A stretch of 64,000 nucleotides of DNA from positions 3,470,001 to 3,534,000 of the forward strand of contig CM032803.1 of assembly GCA_019155185.1 (NCBI GenBank), in the 5' to 3' direction. The first letter of the stretch is position 1. Every line of letters begins with the position of its first letter. Shown here piece by piece: positions 52,808 to 64,000 of this stretch. Origin of the DNA: Beaufortia kweichowensis (lineage: Eukaryota; Chordata; Actinopteri; Cypriniformes; Gastromyzontidae). Position numbers and translations under genes: made by a program. The notes below the pieces were generated by a model. That model did no database searches and had not been told where the DNA came from. It saw only the letters and a program-made list of their open reading frames with translations.

Positions 52808-52938
52808 GGAGAGAGAAAGAAAGAGAGAGAGAGAGAGAGAGACCTGCCCACATACAATAGTCTGTCCACAACCCTCATCATTAACAAGACAAGCACAGGT
52901 CATCATGACAGCTAATTCATTTGCCTCCTGTGTGCATC

Positions 52939-52982
<44 letters not shown>
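52808..52982. repeat. Two purine microsatellites upstream of trpc3 exon 1
   Basis: A GA run at 52,808-52,841 and a compound (TG)n(AG)n at about 52,939-52,982, 100-280 bases upstream of the first trpc3 coding exon, probably in its 5' UTR or promoter. Confidence 0.85.
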
Positions 52983-52984
<2 letters not shown>

Positions 52985-54588
52985 GAGGGGGGAAGGGATT
53001 TTTAATTCTCAGTAGTAATTGAAGTCTATAAATGTAAAAGGCTTTCTGTGATGTTTAGGTTGCACACTGGAGGAAAGAAATATCATTAGCATGTAAAATC
53101 AGCAAGAATCATTGAAAAGCCTCCATCATATTTAATGCCTGAACCATTTTTCACACAAATTACACAATGTTTCTATAGTGGCTTTGATTAAATGTAAATG
53201 AGTTTACATTTACAGCCCGATCAATCAAAATTATAAACCAGCAATAATACAATTATTGTTATTTGAGCAACATTAGCATACACTAAAAATAAAGCTGCAT
53301 CAAAAGATTCTTCAGTGATGATATAGAAGGATGTTGTGATGATATAACACAGATGACTGGAAAAGATTTTAGTGTAAAAAATACTTTGCATTAACAGACA
53401 ATCTGAACAGAATGTCATTTAGTGAAAGTTTGTGTCTTTTGTGATAATGTAAAAGCGCATGAAGAGATTGATGATGATACAGAAAGCCTCAAGACATCTT
53501 AATCAATAATTGCATTGACAGATAAATTAGCAGTCAGATGGTCTGGTGGTCGTGTAATCTCATATGCATTTGGTTAACACAAGATCAAAGGTCAAAGAAA
53601 TCAATAATATTTAAGTGACTGTGTACTGAAAAAATGTTTCTGTCATATTATACCTTACAGAAGAATTTTTATTGTGTTTACACACATCTGATGTTTTCTT
53701 CAAACTAAATCAGCTTTATGAATGATAGCAGAATGGATGCATTATATTAACTAATTATTATTTTTTTGCATATAAAGATGTTCTTGAAACACTATTCATT
53801 TATTAAATTCAACAACAAGAAAGTACAAGCTAATTAAAAAAAATCTATATTAGAAGTTTGAAGAATGAAAATATTGCTGGAAAATATAAAACTACTATCA
53901 CTAGACAGATATTTTTAGATGGGGTTCAGATATATTTATGATGAGGAGACATTTTGCCATTTAATTCCAATAAAATCGTTTTAATTTTAGTTTAATAAGA
54001 GAAAGACTATATATATTTAAGAACAAAGCCAAAGAAATAAGTCTCTATAATATTTTGTCCATCGTGACCAGAAGATCATGGAGGGCGGTTGATGTCTGGC
54101 TGTATGACCTTTCACCTATATTGAGTCATATGATGAAAAAAAAGCCATATGTACTTCAACAGAACTGAACAGACGAGTAAAAGCTGATGTGTGTGGTCTG
54201 TCTCGCACACTTACAGATATATCTGTGATAAACACAATCACCCTAATTATCATAAACACACATGTCTAAATAGGCAGAAAATGAAGGTCTGAGGAAAAAC
54301 AAAGAAAAGTGATTTGATGTATTTGTTGTGCTTTAGGGTGAATGAAGATCTCAAGAACTAAACTTTATCATAGCGTGTCTGCTCTACGCTGTAATATTAT
54401 ATTAAAATGTATGACCACAGATCCTGTCTGTCTGTTCACGGATCCTTTATACTGTCATCCACATACAGACACATACACACCCGTGAGATATTTCATTAGA
54501 ATTTTTTCATCCTTATCCTGAATCTTATTGTTTTTACTCCAGGTTTGAGTCTTACCCATAAAAGTATTTCATTGTGAGGTTATCTTAA

Positions 54589-54616
54589 GCTCTCTCTCTC
54601 TCTCTCTCTCCCTCTA
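54589..54616. repeat. (CT)n microsatellite
   Basis: A short CT run with one CC step near its end. Confidence 0.85.
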
Positions 54617-54754
54617 GTTTCAAACCTCATAAAATCACAAGTGTAATGTAGAAAAGAGCTGATTATTCATTTTCTAACAGGCATTGATTGATATTGACAT
54701 GTGAGAGCAGAATGTGATTGAACACACAGGCTCATATTCTTCAGGGAATATAAG

Positions 54755-54880
54755 AACTGTGTCATTATTTACTCACATTCATGTCACTTCAAACTGACAT
54801 GACTCTCTTTCTGCAGAACATAAATGTTGAATATTTGAAGAATATCCTTCTGCTTCTTTTTAACAGAATGAAAGTGAATC
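54755..54880. repeat. Fragment of dispersed fish repeat
   Basis: Shares the ATTTACTCAC...CATG core with the fragment at 16.75 kb and continues into TTTCTGCAGAACATAAATG, as in the abundant cyprinid repeat I recall. The boundaries are approximate. Confidence 0.45.
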
Positions 54881-55694
54881 AGGACTGCAGCAGACGCTCT
54901 GGAGACACAAAAAGAAAAACGTTTCATTAATACTGAGGAACAATACAAAAGTAATGCAAGAGATGATTAATGTCAGAAGAATGTCCAGCGAGGCAGATTA
55001 AAGTCCCGCTGGCAGTGTAAAACATGTGGATTTCTCGCTGTAGTTCAAGAAAATTGTCCTTGTGTAAACAAGAAAACAAAGAAAAATTATTTCTTCATCT
55101 CTGGGAAAAGATGTGAGGTTAAAGATCAGGGCTGATGGTAGAAATGTTATAGATGTGGGTGATTTATGAACTGGAGATGTTCTTGACATTATTCTCCTGT
55201 GATATAATCACTGGACTATCATTTAACCTCAGATTACATCACAGATATTACACCTGTAGTTATATCTGGAACATTCCTCATCATTCTTTTCCAACAGGTC
55301 TGGCTTTATTCAGTGTTGGTTTCATCTTCTAGATGTTTTGTAAGGTTTGATCTGTGGGATGGTTTTCTGCAGTCAGTTCAACAGGTTCTTCAGATGAAGA
55401 GGATCAGCGGTGTGTTATACACAGAAGTGTTTTGATTCCCTAAGAGGAGACATTTAGAGATATTAATAAAACACTTCAAAGTTTCACAAAGACATGTCAA
55501 AGGTCCAAAACTCTCATCTTACAACTTCATCTTGAAGAGGAACAAGCAGGACTGTTTATGAAATCACATTTGTTCAGTACATCACAGGTCATTCACAGAA
55601 CATTTGGTTCAGTATGAATCACATGCAAAAAGATTTTGAACATGTAGTTTTACTTAAATGAATCAATATGTGTGAATATGTATACACATACAGA

Positions 55695-55716
55695 TACACA
55701 CACACACACACACACA
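55695..55716. repeat. (CA)n microsatellite
   Basis: About 11 CA units. Confidence 0.9.
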
Positions 55717-57624
55717 GTTTTGTTTATTATATTAAGGAATGCATGGTTTTAATCAGAGATATTGAAGATTTCATGAAAGTCTTCCACAGATTTTTCACTA
55801 ATAGTATTTTCACATATTATAATAATAATAAAATCAAGCATTCACACTTAGTCTAGATCACAGCTCTGCACTCTGTTGACTGCTTTAACTTCACTATTCT
55901 GTTCAAAAACCTTTTTCACACAATGTGTTTTATCACTTTTAACAGATTGATGTAAAAAAGCTTTTAACAGATTGATCTGATGATGTAAGCTTAATGCAAG
56001 TTGCATGCAAAGATGAAGAGCAGACCATCATCAGCAGTTACTGCAGAACACCTCAATTCATCAGCTATAAGAAATAAATCCTACAATTTCCCTGAGCCAG
56101 TTTCTTCTTTTTGCGAATATGACAGTGAAAAAATTCAGACATATCTTATTCAAACTGAACCTGGTAAATCACTGTATGATTAAAAACTGCTTGGCATCAT
56201 ATTTACGATGTCACTTTAAAACAGCAGGACCTTGTCACATAAACTCTCAAATCTTTTCTCATATAATTGTTGCAAATGACACAATCTTTCAATCAGTAAA
56301 ACGGACTCGATGTGCAGTTAAAAACTATGCAAAACCAGTCTTTACACCAAGTAAAATCTTATACTCGGCTCATAACTGCATCAGAATTTCTTTCATATCA
56401 GTATTCAGAAAAGCATTATACAGTGCTGGTGTATCCCGCTGAGGTTTAATGTGTTATTGTTTCAATTATATATTGACTGTCCATGTCCACAGAGAGATTC
56501 TTCATAAACAGAATTGTAATCCACAGTCTAAACTCCCAGAACACAAACACATTTTTCTCAAACAGATACACTTCTACTGTAACTAATACAGCTTTGTTAA
56601 AAATGTGTCAGAATATAATTACCCTGATGAAAATCTAGCATGTTTTTACTATAGTAAACTACTAATGGTAGCTGTTTGGCTCAAAAACCCTCCAGCTCAT
56701 GAGCACCACGAGTCCAGACTTACTGTATGTTTTATTATTTCTAACAGCTACATAATGAATAATAAAAGAGTCTTACTCTCAGATAACCAGATCTCAAATC
56801 GTGAACTGACAGTGATATTGACTAAGGCAGAATATCAGAGATGAGAATAAATAAATCCTGATAAACATGTGCTTATTAACAATGTCTTCCTGTACAGACA
56901 CAGTCATATTAAAAGCTTTCAGACGCAGAACAGAAATAACTCACGGACAACATTAATCCATCAGCTCTAATGAATGAATTACAAAAAAGTGATTTCAAAC
57001 AGATTTACACAGAACAGTGAATGTAGGGGTTTTAACACTGAACCTCAAACACAAACAAAACACATAAATAAATCTATAAAGACACATTTTAGTTGCCCAT
57101 CGCATAAAAGTAATCATTCTACAAAACATTATTTTTATAGTTTTTACAGAGCAAGAGAAATAAAACTGAATTGTATAATTTTACATGTGATATGACATTC
57201 AGTTACAGATATTTGCTCACAGACACCAAAGATACCAGAAGTAGATCAAGGACAAAAAAGTGCCTTAAATAGATTGAATGAGAGAAACACTTAACACTTC
57301 TTGACTCTCTTTCCTTCCTCTTTCTTTCTTTCTAGAAGACGAGAGCCCTTAAAACATGCTCTTGAAAACACTTTAAATAAATCTCACCATCAGACAGGCA
57401 AACAGGTCTGTGGGTCAGTCTCTCATTAAGATGACATCTTTGACGAAGCTTAAAAATATTCTCAATTAAAGCCGTTTCAAGTCATTTATTTAGACTTCAA
57501 ATATTCCTGGAGTCTAACCAGGTTCACACAATGTACAAATTCAATTCCCCCAAAAAAACACTACAGATGCTGGAATATGCTTAAATATAACGTATAAAGT
57601 ATTATTCTAAAATGTAGAAATATG

Positions 57625-57642
57625 TATATATATATATATATA
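57625..57642. repeat. (TA)n microsatellite
   Basis: A short alternating TA run. Confidence 0.85.
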
Positions 57643-59804
57643 GACTATTTGAAACTTTTGAATAATGTAATAATCTATAAAAGCACATTCACATTCATAA
57701 ATTCAGATTCAGTGGGTCATGATTCTTACCATATAATTTTTCATATAATATATTTAATGTCATCATATGATGAATATGTATTATATGAATATATGCAGAA
57801 TAAGTTGAATATAGATTTATAGTGATGAATTCATTAATCAGTACCTTGTCTTTGCTATGCTAATAGATGGAAGTGCTTTTTCTCTAGCTGTCTGCTTTGA
57901 AGTGGACATGAACATGTTTCTGAAGATCAGACAGATCCTAATGTGCTTCTATTCTGTCTGGACAGCTTTGATTTTCAGACTAACAGTCACAGACAACAGC
58001 AGCAGTTGTTTACTCACACAGACAGACAGACAGACACACACACGCTAACAAAAACCAAACAAATAACACGGTCTGGACACATGAGTCTTCTCATTTCACA
58101 CTATAATAAATATTCAATCATTTTATCATAAGTGTGACAAACTCATATGTCACTCAGCAAACAAGAATTTTGGCCCCTGCAGATATATAGAGAATGAAAC
58201 GGCACATCTGAAACACCTGTCATTTGATTTAGTTTGGCCTTTCCTGTCACACAAAATATAAATCTCAAACCAAAGTCATGACATTACGCCCGGGATTTTA
58301 TATACGAGGCACTTCTCTGTTGAAGGAAATGATAAAACAACCACAGCAGATCTATTGATGGAAGAATAAAGCAGACGACTGTTCTGTCAGCATCCTCCAC
58401 TGAGTGTTTAACAGATAACGCCTCGCTGCGAGGATAATCTAATCGCAAAACTAAATCACAGCAAGAAAAAATAAATGAGCGCAGGTCTGCCCGTCTCAGC
58501 CGCTGTCTAAAAGAGTTACTGAGAACAAGAGATTGTCTCCTGTCAAACACAGACAGGTGCTTAATGAAAATTAATACTCATTATGCTTTTAAATTACAGT
58601 CGAGAGGGAAATGAGAATCAGCACAGATGAGATGGTGGGATGCAAATGAAGATTTAAAGAAGCATGTTGAGGATATATGCAGTTAGGATGACAGATTCTG
58701 TTTAAATCATCAATCTAATACCATGAATATAAATTGTTGCATTTGTTTTATTTTTAGCCAAAATCATAGAGAGACACACGTTGATGTGTAGAACCCAAGC
58801 TCTCACATACTAACAATACAGAGAGATGCTCATTAAACAGACCAGTGAATCCAGTGTGAGAGTCAGACGTCTAAAGCAGACTGTGTGACGGGAAACAGAA
58901 AACAGGCATTCAAAGAACTGAATCATCCCAGCGTTTGTTAGCTTCTATACACACTGTCCTCTGAACTGTGACGGGCTTCATGAACCAGAACAAAAGTACA
59001 AGTATAAAAACATACCGCTCTCTCTTTCAGTGTTATGCTCATGTCTCTCTCTCCTCTCTCTGTTTCTATGCTGCATGTCATTCTCAGTAACTTACACACG
59101 ACACACTGCCAAACAAACATCAATCAATCATCATATCAGTCAGTGCTCATCTCTAATGTTATGGCAGCATGACAATATTTAATCTGTTTTCAGGGCAGCA
59201 CTATTGTGTAGATCAAAATATAAAATTACTGGACTGCACAATGTCAAAGGCAGTCAGAATCAAGCATTCCAGAAGCTTTTGAATACAATGTAATAGCTAT
59301 CATTTCTGAGCATCCCTTATTTTTAAAAATCTAAGTCAAAAATTAAACATTTGTGTGATGAACTGATCTGATAGTTTGTTGATGAACAAATTGAGGTTCA
59401 TTACAGGGTTTATACTGTCATCTAGCGGCCATGATGTCAAATTACAACCATCACGTAATTTGCACGTTAACAGAAACCTCTTGACTGTTCTGTTCTTATT
59501 TCATGGAAATGTTTGTTCACTTATGAAAAAATAACAAATCAAAATCAAATTGTACAAAACGTTCACTGCTTGTGTATACGGAAGGCAGTCTGCATTTATA
59601 TTCCTAAATTACGCTAGAAAGGTTTATTATAATAAGAACCAGGAGCAGATGAAAATAAAAACAGCGACAACAACACGTTCCAACTGAACTGAATGTGTGT
59701 TTGGTGTTTAAACTACTTTTAAGGGTGAATTACCTGTTATATGACATTAATTATCCATGAAGAAACATTTGGATGTTATTCTGAACAGCGTGGACGCTCG
59801 TTTT

Positions 59805-59935
59805 TTCCTCCACCTGCACGCAGTGACGTTACACGCAGTGGGCGTGTCCACATGAGAGCCTCCTCCTCCTCCCTCAGTGACGTCAGTGGCGGATTGGAAC
59901 CGCACAACACCGGAGCATCTACTTGAAAGCAGCAC
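59805..59935. promoter_or_regulatory. Candidate CRE-containing promoter-like element
   Basis: A G+C-rich island in A/T-rich DNA with a perfect CRE palindrome TGACGTCA (59,878-59,885), a CRE half-like TGACGTTAC near 59,824, a GGGCGTGTCC Sp/KLF-like box near 59,840 and an inverted CCAAT box (ATTGG, 59,893-59,897). This clustering is typical of a vertebrate promoter or enhancer. No flanking gene start is recognised. It could be a distal trpc3 promoter, an enhancer or the start of a non-coding RNA. Confidence 0.35.
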
Positions 59936-60468
59936 ATTGTGTTTCTGTTCGTCATTTTAATAATTGTTTAATCATAAGAAAGTATTATTATGTCACAGAA
60001 CTCGATGACCGTTTCGATGATAATGTCATCAACTGTATCTTTAAACCGATTAGGATATATTTTTTAGTTTTCCCATTCTACTAGTGCTTGAACATATTGT
60101 TCCTATCTGAACAAACCTCATAGTAGGTAATAAACTAATAAACGTAACCTGTCCACATTTGTGGTGATATAGATGATATAGATGTTGTGTATGACATGAT
60201 GTAAATCATACAGCAGCAATCCCATAATTCCTGTAGACACTGAGGGACATGAAGTGTGCTGGAAGAATGTCTTGCTGTTTAAAAGGACTAAACTGATAAA
60301 ACAGCAAGAGATTATGTTAGGTGTAAATTACATAGAGTTTGGGAGCTTTATAGTTTTATTGTAATAATGCTCTTTTGTCATTAATGTCACAATTTACCTG
60401 ATTTTCCTTCTGAATGTTGATATTGAGCGCATTAATGCACAAGACACATTACAAATCATCTTTTGCAA
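59936..60468. other. Intergenic, nothing recognised
   Basis: A/T-rich sequence between the CRE-containing island and the snx25 3' end; no feature is recognised. Confidence 0.45.
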
Positions 60469-60474
60469 TTTATT
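60469..60474 (-). terminator. Candidate snx25 poly(A) signal
   Basis: AATAAA on the gene strand (plus-strand TTTATT), about 410 bases past the snx25 stop. Confidence 0.35.
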
Positions 60475-60887
60475 GCTTATAAATGCTCTAGTCTATGTTT
60501 GGTAAAAATAAAAATCTATATAATAATAATAATAATATCACAAACAAAACCTTCACAAGAACTGTACATGACATATTGCACGATTAAAAGCCTTCATAGT
60601 GATTACAATAATATGTGGAGAGATTATGGAGCTGTTTTCCTCCACTGTTATTCACATTATAAAGCACACGCACGCTCCCATCAGAAGAACAAAAACAAGA
60701 GATGATGACAGGTGGCAGTGCTGTGTCCTGTTTCTTCAATCACACCAGAGAAAAACACATCAACACATATTCAAACAACAATATATTCATGTCAGATTCA
60801 ACACTGCACAGTCAAGTGTTTCAGAAATAAAACAACAGAATCATCCGTCAGTCCACTAAAGAAAGATGTGTGAATGTTATTCGATGT

Positions 60888-63800
60888 TCAGGCCTGTACA
60901 GCCTCCACGTTCAGCTCAGGATAGAGTTCTTTAACAAGCATCTCCAACAAGACCTGAAACAGACATCACAAAAATCACGCTTAAGCAATGTTTTATATAC
61001 ATGTAACAAATACTTTAGAGAAGTTTTGTTTTTTTATACAGTTTTATTATATAACTGCATGATGTGGGTTACGTGAGTATCAGGTTTGTAGGTCAGAGCT
61101 TTGGTCTACTTCTTCTCCATTAAGGACAGAAGCAAGTGTTCCATAAAAACCTTAGAAAACTAGATCTTTACAAAATGTGCTAAAGCAACAAATAGAAAAT
61201 GTTATGCAAACAAATTCTTTTACAGTTAAAAAGTAAATAAGTAAAAAACTGTAATATTATATCATGAACAGAGCTTTAACAGACAGTACAGATCATCATT
61301 TTACATTATATATACATAAATAACATTATATATTAGTGTATTTATGAATCAAGCACAAGACCAGAAAAAGACATTTTATTTTTAGAGTGTTTTCCACAGA
61401 AAGCTGCAGACCGTAGAGGTTAAAGGTCATGTCAGACAGAAAGAATTGCATGTACTGCATTACTCAGGACTATTTTACTATTTTAAATACAGCGTCCTTC
61501 TTTGTCACTTCAAAACGTTTTACAGTGGAACACAAAAACATATATTTTTAATACAATTAAATTTCTTTTGTGCTCCACAGAGGAGCGAAAGGATTTAAAG
61601 GTTAATAACTGATGTTTTGCAGCTAAAGTTAGTAGAAATTGAATACTCACATATAGGAGATGTTTGTTGGCTCTGGCCTCCTGAAGTGTATTGAAGATTT
61701 TGATGATGCCGTATCTGGCGTTCTGCTGCCCCACCAGATTCTGAAGAACATCTACAGAACAACAACAACATGAGAATATAAACCTGACACACATCAAAAA
61801 TCCTGAAACAAGAATCTAATATATTATGTTTGTTTCTTGTGACTGTGATCATAAAATTAAAATTGATAAAAGTTCTGGTGACTCTATATTTATATGGTTC
61901 TACATGTAAATATTATAATGGCACTTACAGTAAATGTAGTAATGCTGTTTAAAGTATCATGATACAGTATTACAATCAGTGTCCTGTTTGTAATACTGTT
62001 CCCACCAATAGCTGCCGGCTGAATGATTTAATGTTAATTGAACTCATCAGAAGAAGATTCCAAACGCCTGTGAAATCTCACCTGGTATATTATCCAGAAG
62101 TTTCTGTTGTGCTCTCTCCTTGGTTTCCCTGCGTTCGCTCTCAGAGCGGGATTTGTTATGAGGTGCCAGTTTCCCGTTGGGCCAAAACGTGTCCCGGAAT
62201 ATATTAATGTAATAAACCAACATCTGCTCACTGAAAATCCAGTTGACAGTGTCTCTGATCTGCCTGTAGAGAGTCAGACAAACAGTCAAAATCAATCAGA
62301 CAAAATTAATCCTGCTCAATTCGTATTCTTCATAAATGAACACATGATAATTAAAATAAATAAACTATTTTATGTTCTTTGAAGAGTCATCTCTTCTTCA
62401 TTTGTTGGGTATTATTGCTTCCGGTTTATGTATTTTAAATCACAGAAATCCCACAAAGTATGCCTCTAAAAAAACGTGTGTTCTGTCACATTCATAACAC
62501 ATGTATATTTCCATTTTTTTAAATACAGTAGCTAACTCATGAATAGACTGATATTTGTTCTGATGTCTGGACTCTATCAACAGGGCTTGATACAGAGGAT
62601 TCAATATAACGATAATAAATACGTTCTGTGATCATTTACATTTCAAGTTTTGACTGAAAATGTCCATAATGCTGGAATTGCCCATATTTGTCAAAGCAGT
62701 CCACACAAACAGTATTTAGTATTTCTGCAGGAGTAATGATCTTACTTATTGATCGTCCTTCCAAATGTGACTTGAACTAATGCTATCAGCGTCTTCCTCA
62801 CCCATTTAAACACTGTAAAGAGAGAAACACAACAAACACATCAGTGATAATGCAATGGTTTCAGTATCACAGTTTATATGCTTCTTTATTTATTCATTCT
62901 CTAAACCCACTCATCCCTTTGGAGGATCTCAGTATCTCAGGGCAGGATACACCCCAGACAGATGTTCAGTTCATCACAGCACAAACACTCACACATTCAC
63001 AAACCTCACGGCAATTTATTGACTTTAGATCACCTAATCTGTGTCTTTGAACTGGAAGAAACTCATGCTAACACTTAACTGGGACTTACTGCCCCGTCTC
63101 GCATGTTCTCTCTGGGCACACTGGGTTTTTTTTCTTTTCAAAGCGATTGCAGCAGATTTCATGAACTTTAGAAAAAGTGTGAAAAGTGTTTTAGCAAGTT
63201 CACTTCATTTTCATTCAATGCCAATCCCACGGCACACAAAGATGTGCTTCAGTTTTCACACCACAGATGTGTGAGCGAGATGAGTTATGAGCTGAGAAAA
63301 ACACACACACACAATCACAAACTTCACACACACAGTGTGCTGTACTCACTGCCCCTGAGTTCAAAGATCTCGCCGATCAGCATGAAGCAGGGTTCAGCCA
63401 GAGCATCTTTCTTTCCATCAGTCTCGTCACCGTAATCAGACAGATCACTGTCATCATCAGCTTCATCCTGAAACATACAACATCATCATCATCATCCTCC
63501 TCAAATCTTATTGGACAGGAAGTGTGTCTCTAACTAAAGACTGTGTGTGTGTACCTCTTGGTGTGAAAAGAAATCTCCCGGCAGTCTCTCCAGGAAGGAT
63601 GCGAGAGAGAAGGAGGATTTCTTCTGGATGTCGATGACCTTCAGATGTTCAGGAGATGGACTCAGAAAGGCATAGAGAGCTTCACTCTGACACATGCGCT
63701 CATCCGTCAGCACTTTCTATAGAGAAAACACACAAATAAACTAGAAATATCATCTCACAATCACCATCCAGCATAAAATAAATTCTTCTAATATTGAAGT

Positions 63801-63979
63801 GAACTGTGTTGGTGAAGACAGCAGGGGCATCTGTGCAGTTAAAGCAGATGATGACGGTGACTGACCTGTAAGAATGTGTTGAGCTGAGTTTTGGATTTGT
63901 CGAGGAATTTTTGGTCGATGGATTTGAAAGGCAGTTTGCTGAGTGAGGGAAGCTGTACTTTCTTAAGTGATGGAAAACA
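60888..63979 (-). CDS. snx25: Sorting nexin 25, C-terminal exons (5' part outside window)
   Basis: A PXA-RGS-PX-Nexin_C sorting nexin of the endosomal/lysosomal system. Seven 3' exons are present: 63979-63866, 63716-63555, 63467-63350, 62812-62746, 62263-62082, 61751-61651, 60953-60888. They give 269 in-frame residues with GT-AG junctions. The first visible exon (CFPSLKKVQLPSLSKLPFK...) covers the late part of the PX domain. The next holds KVLTDERMCQSEALYAFLSPSPEHLKV in pieces typical of SNX25, followed by the acidic linker DEADDDSDLSDYGDE. The Nexin_C domain follows, with AEPCFMLIGEIFELRGMFKW, QIRDTVNWIFSEQMLVYYIN, LVGQQNARYGIIKIFNTLQE and ELYPELNVEAVQA at the stop. SNX14 and SNX13 are excluded because their C-termini differ. 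The PXA and RGS parts must lie beyond position 64,000, so the gene is cut by the window edge, not truncated. Confidence 0.93.
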
Positions 63980-64000
63980 CTGGAAAACAGAGATAAACAT

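Larger units (their letters stand above)
52983..59800. other. Gene-poor stretch upstream of trpc3
   Basis: About 6.8 kb with no recognisable coding exon. Contents noted are: a fragment of the GGTTCTT-type repeat at about 53,281-53,330, a (CT)n run at 54,589-54,616, a dispersed-repeat fragment at about 54,760, (CA)n at 55,695-55,716 and (TA)n at 57,625-57,642. A 107-codon open frame at 56,119-56,442 (+) matches no domain I know. Confidence 0.5.

Noticed and set aside
56119..56442. 107-codon plus-strand open frame
   Set aside because: No domain or repeat similarity and codon use looks like random A/T-rich DNA.

Overview
The window is nuclear DNA of a ray-finned fish, probably a cypriniform (zebrafish/carp group). 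The evidence is a set of typical vertebrate genes with GT-AG (and two GC-AG) introns, a pair of fish-type pi-class glutathione transferases, tRNA-Leu genes with internal Pol III promoters, very long (CT/GA)n microsatellites, and short non-autonomous DNA transposons of types common in cyprinid genomes. The order-level assignment is inference. Family calls rest on recalled vertebrate proteins, since no search could be run.

Layout from left to right, with every recognised gene on the minus strand. 1-2.2 kb is an A/T-dominated complex repeat. 2.2-12.7 kb is gene-poor and holds a 460-bp inverted-repeat transposon and a 213-bp (CT)n tract. An intronless tmem271-like gene lies at 12.74-13.52 kb. 13.5-21.9 kb has no recognisable gene. 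Then come fnta (21,885-25,925, 9 coding exons, 373 aa), gstp1 (26,859-29,655, 208 aa) and a more diverged pi-class GST (31,418-33,318, 206 aa). Two identical tRNA-Leu(CAG) genes sit in a roughly 1-kb tandem duplication (34.2-36.3 kb). trpc3 follows (38,736-52,704, 12 coding exons, 900 aa). A gene-poor interval (52.7-60.5 kb) leads to the 3' part of snx25 (60,888-63,979; its 5' exons lie beyond the right edge).

The genes do not form a pathway. They are housekeeping or signalling genes: a prenyltransferase alpha subunit, two glutathione transferases, a diacylglycerol-gated cation channel, an endosomal sorting nexin and an uncharacterised four-pass membrane protein. The only local functional pairing is the GST duplicate pair; an antioxidant-response-element-like site lies just upstream of each.

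The most interesting signals concern how simple repeats meet splicing. In trpc3 and fnta, long sense-strand (CT)n or (CA)n tracts abut splice sites. Two trpc3 introns use GC donors. The last two trpc3 introns are both multiples of three and free of in-frame stops, so retention would insert 141 residues in frame into the C-terminal regulatory region. I found no convincing evidence for a wholly new biological system; the findings are ranked accordingly.
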